Shown here one piece after another: positions 45,949 through 53,438 of a stretch of 64,000 nucleotides of DNA; position 1 is the stretch's first letter, and the number at the start of each line of letters is the position of its first letter. The stretch comes from CAYWVO01 sp964461835 (GTDB lineage: Bacteria; Zixibacteria; MSB-5A5; WJJR01; JAJRUJ01). The position numbers and the translations under genes are program-made. Below the pieces are notes generated by a model. That model did no database searches, was not told where the DNA came from, and saw only the letters and a program-made list of their open reading frames with translations. The DNA is taken from NCBI GenBank assembly GCA_964461835.1, contig CAYWVO010000008.1, forward strand, positions 15,168-79,167, written 5' to 3'.

Positions 45949-45966
45949 AGTCCGCCGCGGCGGACT
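45949..45966. repeat. perfect 18-nt palindrome
   Basis: AGTCCGCCGCGGCGGACT is self-complementary and shares its CCGCCGCGGCGG core with 908-927, while the outer bases differ yet still pair. Confidence 0.7.
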
Positions 45967-46077
45967 TCCGTCGGAACGCCGACCTACTCCAAATTCCGTG
46001 GATCTGGCTTTTTCAACAAGCCCAAATGTCCGGGCCACCCGGTTGATTCTGCAAAGTTGGCCACGCGAGTCGACTTC

Positions 46078-46120
46078 AACCCCAAACCAAGGTCCCGCAA
46101 CGCGGGACAAGTTTGGGGTT
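46078..46120. repeat. nested palindrome, AACCCCAAAC/GTTTGGGGTT family (copy A1)
   Basis: Outer arms AACCCCAAAC (46078-46087) and GTTTGGGGTT (46111-46120) enclose inner arms GTCCCGC (46092-46098) and GCGGGAC (46102-46108). Copy A2 at 62575-62616 has the same outer arms but inner arms GTCCGCC/GGCGGAC. It sits between convergent coaX and murQ. Confidence 0.8.
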
Positions 46121-46134
46121 ACCACCCAATGTCT

Positions 46135-47040
46135 CTACAAAGCGTTCCTTACGAACCCATCTGCTTTTTTTAAGCGCTTTCGTGCTTGCGCTGCAGTACA
46201 GCCGGTAAGCACCATGACGAGGGCTGTCTTAACCTGGCCTCTGGCTTTATTGAGCAGGTTGCCCGCCTCTTCGTAGTCAACATCAGCCGCCACCATCAAA
46301 ATCCGCCGTGAGCGCTCTGTGAGCTTCTCAGACGTTGCCTGGAGATCAACCATGAGGTTGCCGTACGTCTTGCCTAACCGCACCATGGCGGTGGTGGAGA
46401 TCATGTTCAAGATGAGTTTTTGGGCCGTGCCGGCTTTCATGCGGGTCGAGCCGGCGATGACCTCCGGCCCAAGTACGACCGGAATGAGGACATCGACATC
46501 TGCCTGTAACGAACCGGTGGGATTTGCGCAAATGAAAGCCGTTCTGGCGCCAATGGAGCGGGCATACGCCAACCCGGCCAGCGTATAGGGAGTCCGCCCG
46601 GAGGCGGCAATCCCGATCAGGAAATCATCTTTCGAAAACGAATGCCGTTTCAAATCCCGCGTGGCCGCACCGGTTTTGTCTTCGATCCCTTCCCGTGAGC
46701 GAATTAGCGTGCCACGTCCACCGGCAATCACCCCAATAATCTGTTCCGGATCTGTACCAAACGTCGGCGGACATTCCGCCGCGTCCAGAACGCCCAACCG
46801 CCCCGAAGTCCCGGCGCCGATGTAGAAGACCCGGCCTCCGGAGGAGAACGTTTCCACAAACAATTCAACCGCCCCGGCAATCAGGGGGGTTTGCCGCCGA
46901 ATAACCCCGGCAATAGTAGCATCCTCGGCATTGATTAACCGCAGGATTTCCTGGGTGCTGAGTTGATCCAAACGCGAGGTTTTAGGATTGCGGGCCTCGG
47001 TAACCAGGGAAGCCAATTGATCGTATACTTCGCGCGGCAT
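46135..47040 (-). CDS. murQ: N-acetylmuramic acid 6-phosphate etherase
   Basis: 301-residue SIS-domain etherase that cleaves the D-lactyl ether of MurNAc-6-phosphate, giving GlcNAc-6-phosphate in cell-wall recycling. FYIGAGTSGRLGVLDAAECPPT, IAGGRGTLIRSREGIED (in part), GIAASGRTPY and MKAGTAQKLILNMIST are MurQ signatures. ATG at 47040. No anmK, nag or PTS partner is adjacent, so it appears as a solitary recycling gene. C-terminal GCTAAQARKRL is the family's UBA-like end. Confidence 0.94.
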   Translation of the reverse strand: MPREVYDQLASLVTEARNPKTSRLDQLSTQEILRLINAEDATIAGVIRRQTPLIAGAVELFVETFSSGGRVFYIGAGTSGRLGVLDAAECPPTFGTDPEQIIGVIAGGRGTLIRSREGIEDKTGAATRDLKRHSFSKDDFLIGIAASGRTPYTLAGLAYARSIGARTAFICANPTGSLQADVDVLIPVVLGPEVIAGSTRMKAGTAQKLILNMISTTAMVRLGKTYGNLMVDLQATSEKLTERSRRILMVAADVDYEEAGNLLNKARGQVKTALVMVLTGCTAAQARKRLKKADGFVRNAL

Positions 47041-47197
47041 GCGCAGATATAACAGTATCGCGCTGGGACGGTCAAGAGCGGAATGAAAAGAACAAAGATC
47101 GCCGCATGCTCACCCAGGCGGTGTCTGCCAGTAAATAAAGAGGCCAATCCGATGGCCATATTTAGGACGCACTCATCATGTACGTCCTCATCCTGGT

Positions 47198-47527
47198 TTA
47201 GCGAGTCCGGCGATACGTCGCCCGACGTCCGGTTGACCGGCGGGACGAATACCGGCTGCTTGCCCTGCGCGCGGTGGTGCGACGGGTCGTTGCTCTCCGG
47301 GTACTCGGCTTCCGGGTCGTGCGCTTGCGCGACGCTGGTTTCCGGGTAACCGGCTTGCGCGTGGTGCGACGGGTCGTGGCCTTGCGGGTGCTCGACTTCC
47401 GGGTGGTGCGCTTCCGCGACGTGGCTTTCCGCGTGGTCGGCTTCCGGGTGGTGCGACGGGTCGTGGCCTTGCAGGTGCTCGGCTTCCGGGTGGTGCGATT
47501 CCTGGAGGTGCTCCGTTTGGCAGGCAT
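47198..47527 (-). CDS. histone H1-like Arg/Lys/Thr repeat protein
   Basis: 109-residue, extremely basic protein of almost only R, K, T, S, P and A. A 10-residue start (PAKRSTSRN) is followed by three consecutive repeats of exactly 29 residues, each beginning RTTRK and containing KATTRRTTRK or a variant (DNA 47497-47411, 47410-47324, 47323-47237), then a 12-residue tail. AGGAGG lies 5 nt before the ATG at 47527. It resembles AlgP/HctB/H1-type DNA-condensing tails, so nucleic-acid binding is likely. A terminator just upstream (47553-47589) suggests expression apart from, or by read-through of, the small-gene operon. Confidence 0.72.
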   Translation of the reverse strand: MPAKRSTSRNRTTRKPSTCKATTRRTTRKPTTRKATSRKRTTRKSSTRKATTRRTTRKPVTRKPASRKRTTRKPSTRRATTRRTTARRASSRYSSRRSTGRRATYRRTR

Positions 47528-47552
47528 TATTCCCTCCTGTAGGTTCTGCCCA

Positions 47553-47589
47553 CAAAAAGCCCGGAAGGGTATCTCAACGCCTCCCGGGC
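47553..47589 (-). terminator. Rho-independent terminator
   Basis: On the minus strand GCCCGGGAGG, a 10-nt loop and CCTTCCGGGC pair over 10 bp with one mismatch, followed by TTTTTGTG. It lies 10 nt after the stop of the 70-aa gene. Confidence 0.82.
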
Positions 47590-47598
47590 CTAAATTGT

Positions 47599-47811
47599 TT
47601 AGCTGTAATTCTGCGGGGTGTTGCCTTCATCGATATCCAACGTGCCCTGCAGGATGATGCGATATTCGCCGGTGGTCGGATTGACCGACTCAACTTTGCA
47701 GCGGCAGTTGGTCGAATTGAAGAGAACCTCCGACACGCGCCAATTGAACCATTTCGGCGACGTGGGGCTCTTCTCCAGCCAGTGCATGTCCTTGATCGAC
47801 CACTTAGTCAT
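47599..47811 (-). CDS. small protein, paralogue of the 69-aa gene upstream
   Basis: 70-residue soluble protein. It shares the layout of the gene at 47860-48069: a PTSPKW/PTSPSY block, a hydrophobic VSEVLFNS/ISNLVYSS block, and the well conserved VNPTTGEYRIILQGTLDID near the C-terminus, a beta-hairpin-like segment. It has two Cys (NCRC) that the paralogue lacks. ATG at 47811 with GGAGG ~8 nt upstream. No known family; probably an adaptor or binding module within this small-gene operon. Confidence 0.7.
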   Translation of the reverse strand: MTKWSIKDMHWLEKSPTSPKWFNWRVSEVLFNSTNCRCKVESVNPTTGEYRIILQGTLDIDEGNTPQNYS

Positions 47812-47859
47812 TGTGTTCCTCCATGAATGGATCTCTGGTTTCCAGCTGTCCGCGATGGT

Positions 47860-48069
47860 TTAAAATTCGCGGGTCGGGAACGGTGAATCCATGTCCAGCG
47901 TGCCCTGCAGGACGATGCGGTATTCACCGGTCTCCGGGTTGACGGTTTCGATCTTGGCCTTGGTGTTCATCGAACTGTAGACCAGGTTCGAAATCTGCGA
48001 CTGCAGGTAGCTCGGAGAAGTCGGGCAGCGCTCAATCGTCCGAAAATCGCCATACGTGAATCGGGTCAT
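47860..48069 (-). CDS. small protein, paralogue of the 70-aa gene downstream
   Basis: 69-residue protein, tandem paralogue of the next gene; VNPETGEYRIVLQGTLDMD is nearly identical between the two, while the N-terminal halves have diverged. ATG at 48069 overlaps the stop of the 88-aa gene (ATGA) and also has its own AAAGGAGGTGA, an unusually strong site that implies high expression. Function unknown. Confidence 0.72.
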   Translation of the reverse strand: MTRFTYGDFRTIERCPTSPSYLQSQISNLVYSSMNTKAKIETVNPETGEYRIVLQGTLDMDSPFPTREF

Positions 48070-48332
48070 GTTGTCACCTCCTTTGGGACCGTTAGATGGT
48101 TGTGTGACGGTTCACTGCAAGGTGTCGCGTCAATGATATTTTTATGTTCAACGTGAGAGTGCCCACAGGTCATGACCAGCCGGTATTGCGAAAGGCCCGT
48201 AGAGCATTCAACCGTATCAGCGGGAGTAAGCACCGGCTCTGCGTCCCGGTAGATGCGTCGCTTGCGCCAGATCGGCAAATCAGTGGCTGCATCGTGCTTC
48301 GCTGGGGGTTTGGGTGTTGCCTCGGCATTCAT
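48066..48332 (-). CDS. uncharacterised 88-aa Cys/His-containing protein
   Basis: 88-residue protein between the CphA-N-like gene and the tandem paralogues. It is ATGA-coupled on both sides, which supports it as a real gene. The N-terminus is Pro/Ala/Lys-rich. The C-terminal half has a TCGHSHVEHK and PCSEPSHNH pattern (two Cys, five His) that could bind a metal. No family recognised. Confidence 0.65.
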   Translation of the reverse strand: MNAEATPKPPAKHDAATDLPIWRKRRIYRDAEPVLTPADTVECSTGLSQYRLVMTCGHSHVEHKNIIDATPCSEPSHNHLTVPKEVTT

Positions 48333-48976
48333 GATTGATTATCTCCCACCAGGCCAAATGCCTGGAGATAGGAAGTGGCCATCCGCGCCTCCGCCGGTGA
48401 ATAGCCCAGGTGTTGGACAATATGCGAACAGGGGTCGGGGCCGTCGGGCTGCTGGAAAACGAGCCTCGCCGCCTGCACTACGCGGCCGAACCGGGGAGAA
48501 AGCCTTCGTCGATCGAAAAGTCTGCGGATAAGATACGTCGCGAAATGTGCCGCGAACAGTCCCACCCGCACATGCTCGCACTCGACAAACAGGTCGAACC
48601 GATTCTCCGGAGATTGATGGCCACAGGTGATTCCCGAGCACAGTGGTGCACCCGTGATCGCCACCAGAAAATCGACAATCAGGTGCTCGGTCAAATGCGC
48701 GATATCCGCCACTTCGCCCACCGTCTTCACCGAGACCCCCTCGGTCTTCTGAATGAACAGCGGGGTGTTTTCCCACTCTTCGCAACATTGATGGTGCGAC
48801 AGTGTGGGGAACACCTCGGTGAGCGCGCGATAAATCGAGAAAAAATCCTGGGTGTTCGGCGGTTCGTAATCTTCGACATCCAACGTCACCAGGAGCGCGG
48901 GAATATCCTGGCGAAACCGGTGATGAAGCACCCGAACCTGCGGGAAATTTCCGTGGCGGATGCTGAGAATGCGCAT
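48329..48976 (-). CDS. stand-alone cyanophycin synthetase N-domain-like protein
   Basis: 215-residue protein resembling only the N-terminal domain of cyanophycin synthetase CphA: start MRILSIRHG, then TLDVEDYEPPNTQDF, FPTLSHHQCC, the HxxEH motif HLTEHL (H94, E97, H98), GAPLCSGITCG, and FDLFVECEHVRVGLFAAHFATYL. The ATP-grasp and Mur-ligase domains of CphA are absent. In CphA the N-domain contacts polymer, and a hydrolytic role has been proposed for it in some members; the HxxEH motif here would allow metal binding. It heads the small-gene operon. No clear Shine-Dalgarno at ATG 48976. Confidence 0.72.
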   Translation of the reverse strand: MRILSIRHGNFPQVRVLHHRFRQDIPALLVTLDVEDYEPPNTQDFFSIYRALTEVFPTLSHHQCCEEWENTPLFIQKTEGVSVKTVGEVADIAHLTEHLIVDFLVAITGAPLCSGITCGHQSPENRFDLFVECEHVRVGLFAAHFATYLIRRLFDRRRLSPRFGRVVQAARLVFQQPDGPDPCSHIVQHLGYSPAEARMATSYLQAFGLVGDNQS

Positions 48977-49175
48977 AGTTAATATGTTTTCTCATGTTGG
49001 GGCCCGGTTTGCCGAACCTGAAGTTCTAACCGTCAGTAAAGGTTATCGGCGGGTACTCTTTTTTCTTAATTGCTGTGCGGTAATTTCGTAGAGAAAATTC
49101 GCTGGGCAGCACACGGAAGGGTAACAGCTTACCAGACTTGAGCGGTCAGGAGAAATGCTTTGGCCCAGCCAGGAA

Positions 49176-49574
49176 TTATTTTCCTGCCGTGTGTTTCGCC
49201 TGGGCGAGGAAATGGACCAGCCGGTCCAGAATTTCGCGGGGCAGAGAATGCTCCATCTTGCACGCACAATCATCCGCCAGCGTCGGTTCAACATCCAAAA
49301 TCGCAATGAAGAACTCACGCAATGCTTCGTGGCGTTGGATGATATCTTCGGCGACCCGGCGCCCCAACGGCGTGAGCGTAACCAACGCATAGGGACGGTA
49401 ATTCACCAGGTGCAGGTCGGCGAGAGCATGCAGGGCGCCGGTAACCGAGGCACGGCGCACGCTCAGCCGCTCGGCGATGTCTTTCGAGCGGGCAGCGTTG
49501 TGCTCCGCTTCCAGATGATAGATGGCTTCCAGGTAATCTTCCTGGCTGGAGGTGAGTACGGGAGGGGTTTTCAT
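49176..49574 (-). CDS. DtxR/MntR-family metal-dependent repressor
   Basis: 132-residue regulator. A winged helix (SSQEDYLEAIYHLE, AERLSVRRASVTGALHALADLHLV, LVTLTPLGRRVAEDIIQRHEAL) is followed by the dimerisation/metal-binding helix domain with CKMEHSLPREILDRLVHFL. The Cys-x-x-Glu-His layout is that of Mn/Fe-sensing members. ATG at 49574 with GGAGAG. No metal transporter is adjacent, so its targets are elsewhere. The C-terminus lacks an SH3-like extension, as in MntR. Confidence 0.88.
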   Translation of the reverse strand: MKTPPVLTSSQEDYLEAIYHLEAEHNAARSKDIAERLSVRRASVTGALHALADLHLVNYRPYALVTLTPLGRRVAEDIIQRHEALREFFIAILDVEPTLADDCACKMEHSLPREILDRLVHFLAQAKHTAGK

Positions 49575-49792
49575 AATCTCTCCGGCGACGAACGCCCTGA
49601 GGCAACACCACGCTAAGCTACTGCCGGGAACAGGAGCAAGTCAAGCCCGGACGACTGCCGGCTCTACTGTTAAGGAACCGGGAATTAGCCGTCTTGGCAA
49701 TGGACAGAAGGCGAATTTCGCGAAGAGCCTGCACCAGGGCGATAAACGCGGAAGAACCACGTCACTGCCGCTGATCGTATGCGCCGTTGCCG

Positions 49793-51934
49793 TTACTCAG
49801 TGATACCAAATCGGTCCAGAAGAAACGCGTATTCGAACGCGTACTCCTTTAAATAATCATACCTGCCCGAATAGCCCAAATGCCCTGCACCCATATTGGT
49901 TTTGAGCAGTAAGCGGTTGTTATCGATCTTATGGTGACGCAGCTTGGCGGTCCATTTCGCCGGTTCCCAGTATTGTACCCGTGGGTCATTAAGTCCGGCG
50001 GTCACCAACAGATGCGGATACTCCTGCGCCGTCACATTATCGTATGGCGAGTAAGTGAGCATGTATTCGTAATACCTCTTCTCGAACGGGTTGCCCCATT
50101 CCTCAAATTCAATCACGGTCAACGGAATGGTCGAGTCGGCCATCGTATTGACCACATCGACGAACGGAACATCCGCCACCGCTGCATGAAACAACTCCGG
50201 CCGCATGTTGATCGTGGCGCCAATCAGCAGGCCACCTGCGCTGCCCCCGCTGATTGCCAGTTTGTCCGGCGTTGTGTAGCCCTCGGCTATCAAATGCTCC
50301 GCGCAGGCGATAAAATCGGTAAACGTGTTCCGTTTGTTCAACAGCTTGCCTGCTTCATACCACCCGCGCCCCAATTCACCGCCGCCGCGAACGTGCGCCA
50401 TGGCATACACAACACCCCGGTCGAGCAGACTAAGGCGGTGTGAGGAAAACCGTGGATTATAGCTGGAGCCGTACGAACCGTAACCATGAAGCACCAGGAA
50501 GGTCGGCCCTGCGTCCAGCGCGCCACGACGATACACCAGTGAAATCGGCACACGGGTACCATCATCGGCGGTGGCGAAAATTCGTTCCGCGGTGTAATTT
50601 CCCGGATCGTACCCGCCCAGTACCTCCTCCTGCTTTTTTAACTCCCGCTCGCGGGTCTCCATATCGTAATCATAGACTGAATTCGGTGTGGTCAGCGAAG
50701 TATAGACAAACCGGAGTCGTTGGGACAAAAAATCAGGATTGTCACTGGGATACACGTGATACACGGGTTCCGGGAAGGTCACCCGGTGGTGTTTACCACT
50801 GTGCACATCGTGAATATCGATCTGCCGCAATCCCTGTTCTCGGGCAAAGACGGCAAAATGATCCTTGAAAACCTCCAGATAGTCGAGCTTGACTGAATCG
50901 CGATGAGCAATGATCTCCCGCCAGTGTGCTTTGCCGGGCGTATCGACCGGGACATCGACCAAACGGAAATTTTTCGCGTTGTCATTCGTGAGAATCAGGA
51001 ACCGATTGCCGTGATGGTACACAGAATACTCGATTCCGTTGCGCCGTGGTTCAATTATCTTAAATGGACCTTCCGGCTCATCGGCGGGTAGAAAATGCAC
51101 CTCACTGGTAATTTGGCTCTCCAGCGTGATAAAGATATAGACTTCACTTTTGGCCGGCGCGACATACAACCAGAATTTTTCATCGTCTTCCTGAAACACC
51201 ACCGGGTCCTGTGCGGGATCGGTGCCCAGCCGGTGACGATAGAGTCGATATGGTCGCCGGGCGTGATCCAGGGTAACATAGAAAAATGTCTGGTTGTCGG
51301 TGGACCACGCGGCATTGGCGTAAGTGCCGTCAATCTGTTCCGGGAATAATTCCCCAGTGGATAAGTCCTTGATATAAAGCGTGTATTCCTCATTGCCGGT
51401 CGTATCAACGGAGTAGAGCAGGAGCTGGTGGTTGGGACTCACCGCAAAGACGCCGATATCAAAATACTCATACCCTTCGGCCAGTTTGTTGACATCCAAC
51501 AGGATTTTTTCCTCAGCCTCCAGTGTCCCCTTTTTCCGGGCGTGGATTTTGTACTGTTTGCCTTCCACGGTGCGTGAATAATAGAAATAATCGTCGTCTT
51601 TCACCGGCACGTCCTGATCAGTTTCCTTAATCCGTCCGCGCAACTCATTGAAGAGTGTCTCCTGCAGCGCTACGGTATGGCGCATCATTGCCTCGGTGTA
51701 CTCGTTCTCGGCCTTCAGGTAGTCGAGGACTTTTTCGTCCCCGCGCTGCCGGAGCCAATAGTAGCTGTCAATGCGCTCATCACCGTGCAGGGTGTCTGCA
51801 TGGGGTATTCGGTCGGCTTTGGCCGGTTCCGGGGTGGAGGTTTGTGAGGTTCCACAACCGGTGATGAATAATCCAATAGAGGACATAACGATCAGTCTGC
51901 CAAGTATTACCGTGAATGCAAACCGTTGTCTCAT
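49793..51934 (-). CDS. ptrB: oligopeptidase B-like S9 serine peptidase, lipoprotein
   Basis: 713-residue prolyl-oligopeptidase-family enzyme. The N-terminal beta-propeller starts after a lipoprotein signal (IGLFITGCGTS, lipobox Cys). The catalytic alpha/beta-hydrolase domain has VLHGYGSYG, the nucleophile GGSAGGLLIG and the C-terminal His in NMGAGHLGYSGRYD, with LVTAGLNDPRVQYWEPAKW typical of oligopeptidase B (trypsin-like cleavage after basic residues). ATG at 51934 with AGGAGG 7 nt upstream. A periplasmic lipoprotein form of this enzyme is less common than the cytosolic one. Divergent from the lysine catabolic genes. Confidence 0.92.
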   Translation of the reverse strand: MRQRFAFTVILGRLIVMSSIGLFITGCGTSQTSTPEPAKADRIPHADTLHGDERIDSYYWLRQRGDEKVLDYLKAENEYTEAMMRHTVALQETLFNELRGRIKETDQDVPVKDDDYFYYSRTVEGKQYKIHARKKGTLEAEEKILLDVNKLAEGYEYFDIGVFAVSPNHQLLLYSVDTTGNEEYTLYIKDLSTGELFPEQIDGTYANAAWSTDNQTFFYVTLDHARRPYRLYRHRLGTDPAQDPVVFQEDDEKFWLYVAPAKSEVYIFITLESQITSEVHFLPADEPEGPFKIIEPRRNGIEYSVYHHGNRFLILTNDNAKNFRLVDVPVDTPGKAHWREIIAHRDSVKLDYLEVFKDHFAVFAREQGLRQIDIHDVHSGKHHRVTFPEPVYHVYPSDNPDFLSQRLRFVYTSLTTPNSVYDYDMETRERELKKQEEVLGGYDPGNYTAERIFATADDGTRVPISLVYRRGALDAGPTFLVLHGYGSYGSSYNPRFSSHRLSLLDRGVVYAMAHVRGGGELGRGWYEAGKLLNKRNTFTDFIACAEHLIAEGYTTPDKLAISGGSAGGLLIGATINMRPELFHAAVADVPFVDVVNTMADSTIPLTVIEFEEWGNPFEKRYYEYMLTYSPYDNVTAQEYPHLLVTAGLNDPRVQYWEPAKWTAKLRHHKIDNNRLLLKTNMGAGHLGYSGRYDYLKEYAFEYAFLLDRFGITE

Positions 51935-52106
51935 GACCAAACCTCCTGTTTCTCTTGGACGCTATGGGATCCTTCCATTCATTATAGCCGATTTGCTCGC
52001 TGGAAAATGGCAAAAACCACCGGGCAGTGTTGCGGCTATCCGGTTCACCGGTTACTTTTTTGGTCACGGTTGCCCGGGATGGAGACCATACTGCCGGCAG
52101 GGAGAG

Positions 52107-53429
52107 ATGAAAGAACGAAACGCACAGATCGGTATTCGGCGGGAGGACAAAAGTCGCTGGGAACGCCGCGCGCCACTCACGCCCACTGATGTTCGTTGGC
52201 TGCGTGAACGCCATGGCATCCAAGCAGTTATCCAACCATCCGAGATTCGGGTGTTCCCGGACTCGGCCTATCGTGAGGCCGGGGCAGCCGTCGATGAGGA
52301 TCTCTCGACGTGTCCCGTCATTCTCGCGGTTAAAGAAATCCCGGTCGACTTGCTGCAACCGGATACGACGTACATGTTCTTTTCCCATACCATCAAGGGG
52401 CAGAAACAGAATATGCCGATGTTGCGGCGGATGATGGAACTGCGATGCGATTTGATCGATTACGAACGCGTAGTAGACGGGCAAAACCGCCGGCTGATTT
52501 TCTTCGGTCGCTTCGCCGGACTGGCGGGTATGACCGATACCCTCTGGGCGCTGGGACAGCGGTTTAAAAAACTGGGGATCGCCAACCCGTTCGAGACAAT
52601 CGCCCCGGCGCATTCCTATAATGCGATTAATGATATCAAGAACGCGGTCGCGCAAGTTGGGAGGATAATCTCGCGCGATGGCTTACCCCAAGTGATTACT
52701 CCGTTGGTCATCGGGTTTGCGGGATACGGGAATGTCTCGCAGGGCGCCCAGGAAATCGTTGAACCGCTGCCCCGGACACAGGTCACACCACAAGCATTAG
52801 CCGGGCAGGGCACGCCCCCCCTGAATGACCCGAAAACAATCTATACGGTTGTGTTCAAAGAAGAGGACATAGTCGAGCCACGCGATGCAGACGCGACGTT
52901 TATCTTGCAGGATTACTACGACCACCCCGAAAAATATCAATCGCAATTCGATCGGTACTTGCCGCATCTGTCAGTACTGGTCAACTGCATCTACTGGGAT
53001 AAGCGCTACCCACGCCTTGTTACCAAAGCCGAGCTGCAACAGCTATTCAGTGACCGTGACCAGCCGCGGTTGACGGTCATCGGAGATATCAGTTGCGATA
53101 TCGAAGGATCAATTGCAGCGACGGTGAAATGCACGCCACCGGATAATCCCGTCTACGTGTACGATCCGCATGCCGGCGCTGCCGTCGATGGTTTCGTCGG
53201 ACACGGCCCGGTCATTCTGGCCGTGGATATCCTGCCGAGTGAATTACCGCGCGACGCGACCGAAAACTTCAGCCTGGTGTTACGGGAATTCATTCCGGCC
53301 CTGACACAGGCCGACTTCACGATACCGCTTGTTGAGACCACACTTCCCGCGCCACTGACAGCGGCGTTGATTCTCCAGCGCGGTAAGCTGACGCCAGAGT
53401 ATGAGTATATCCAACAGTATCTGGACTGA
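52107..53429 (+). CDS. lysine-2-oxoglutarate reductase domain protein (LKR half of LKR/SDH)
   Basis: 440-residue protein matching the N-terminal LKR domain of the bifunctional AASS/LKR-SDH protein: IGIRREDKSRWERRAPLTP (alanine-dehydrogenase-like N-terminus), YMFFSHTIKGQKQNMPML, GRFAGLAGMTDTLWALG, and GFAGYGNVSQGAQEI. It joins lysine and 2-oxoglutarate to saccharopine. ATG at 52107 preceded by GGGAG; the longer frame upstream is non-homologous. The next gene, 9 nt downstream, is saccharopine dehydrogenase, so the two halves of the eukaryote-like fusion are split here. Confidence 0.9.
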   Translation: MKERNAQIGIRREDKSRWERRAPLTPTDVRWLRERHGIQAVIQPSEIRVFPDSAYREAGAAVDEDLSTCPVILAVKEIPVDLLQPDTTYMFFSHTIKGQKQNMPMLRRMMELRCDLIDYERVVDGQNRRLIFFGRFAGLAGMTDTLWALGQRFKKLGIANPFETIAPAHSYNAINDIKNAVAQVGRIISRDGLPQVITPLVIGFAGYGNVSQGAQEIVEPLPRTQVTPQALAGQGTPPLNDPKTIYTVVFKEEDIVEPRDADATFILQDYYDHPEKYQSQFDRYLPHLSVLVNCIYWDKRYPRLVTKAELQQLFSDRDQPRLTVIGDISCDIEGSIAATVKCTPPDNPVYVYDPHAGAAVDGFVGHGPVILAVDILPSELPRDATENFSLVLREFIPALTQADFTIPLVETTLPAPLTAALILQRGKLTPEYEYIQQYLD

Positions 53430-53438
53430 GGGTAAAGA

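Noticed and set aside
46935..47555. Alternative 206-codon His/Glu/Pro repeat frame over the histone-like gene and the start of murQ
   Set aside because: It is another frame of the same 87-bp repeats; the frame with AGGAGG and exact 29-residue repeats is the better choice, and this one overlaps murQ.
47274..47657. Val/Arg-rich plus-strand ORF over the same repeats
   Set aside because: Shadow of the repeat gene, crossing the terminator and the next gene end.
49043..49390. 115-codon minus-strand ORF after the MntR-like gene
   Set aside because: It overlaps that gene in another frame and continues into non-coding sequence.
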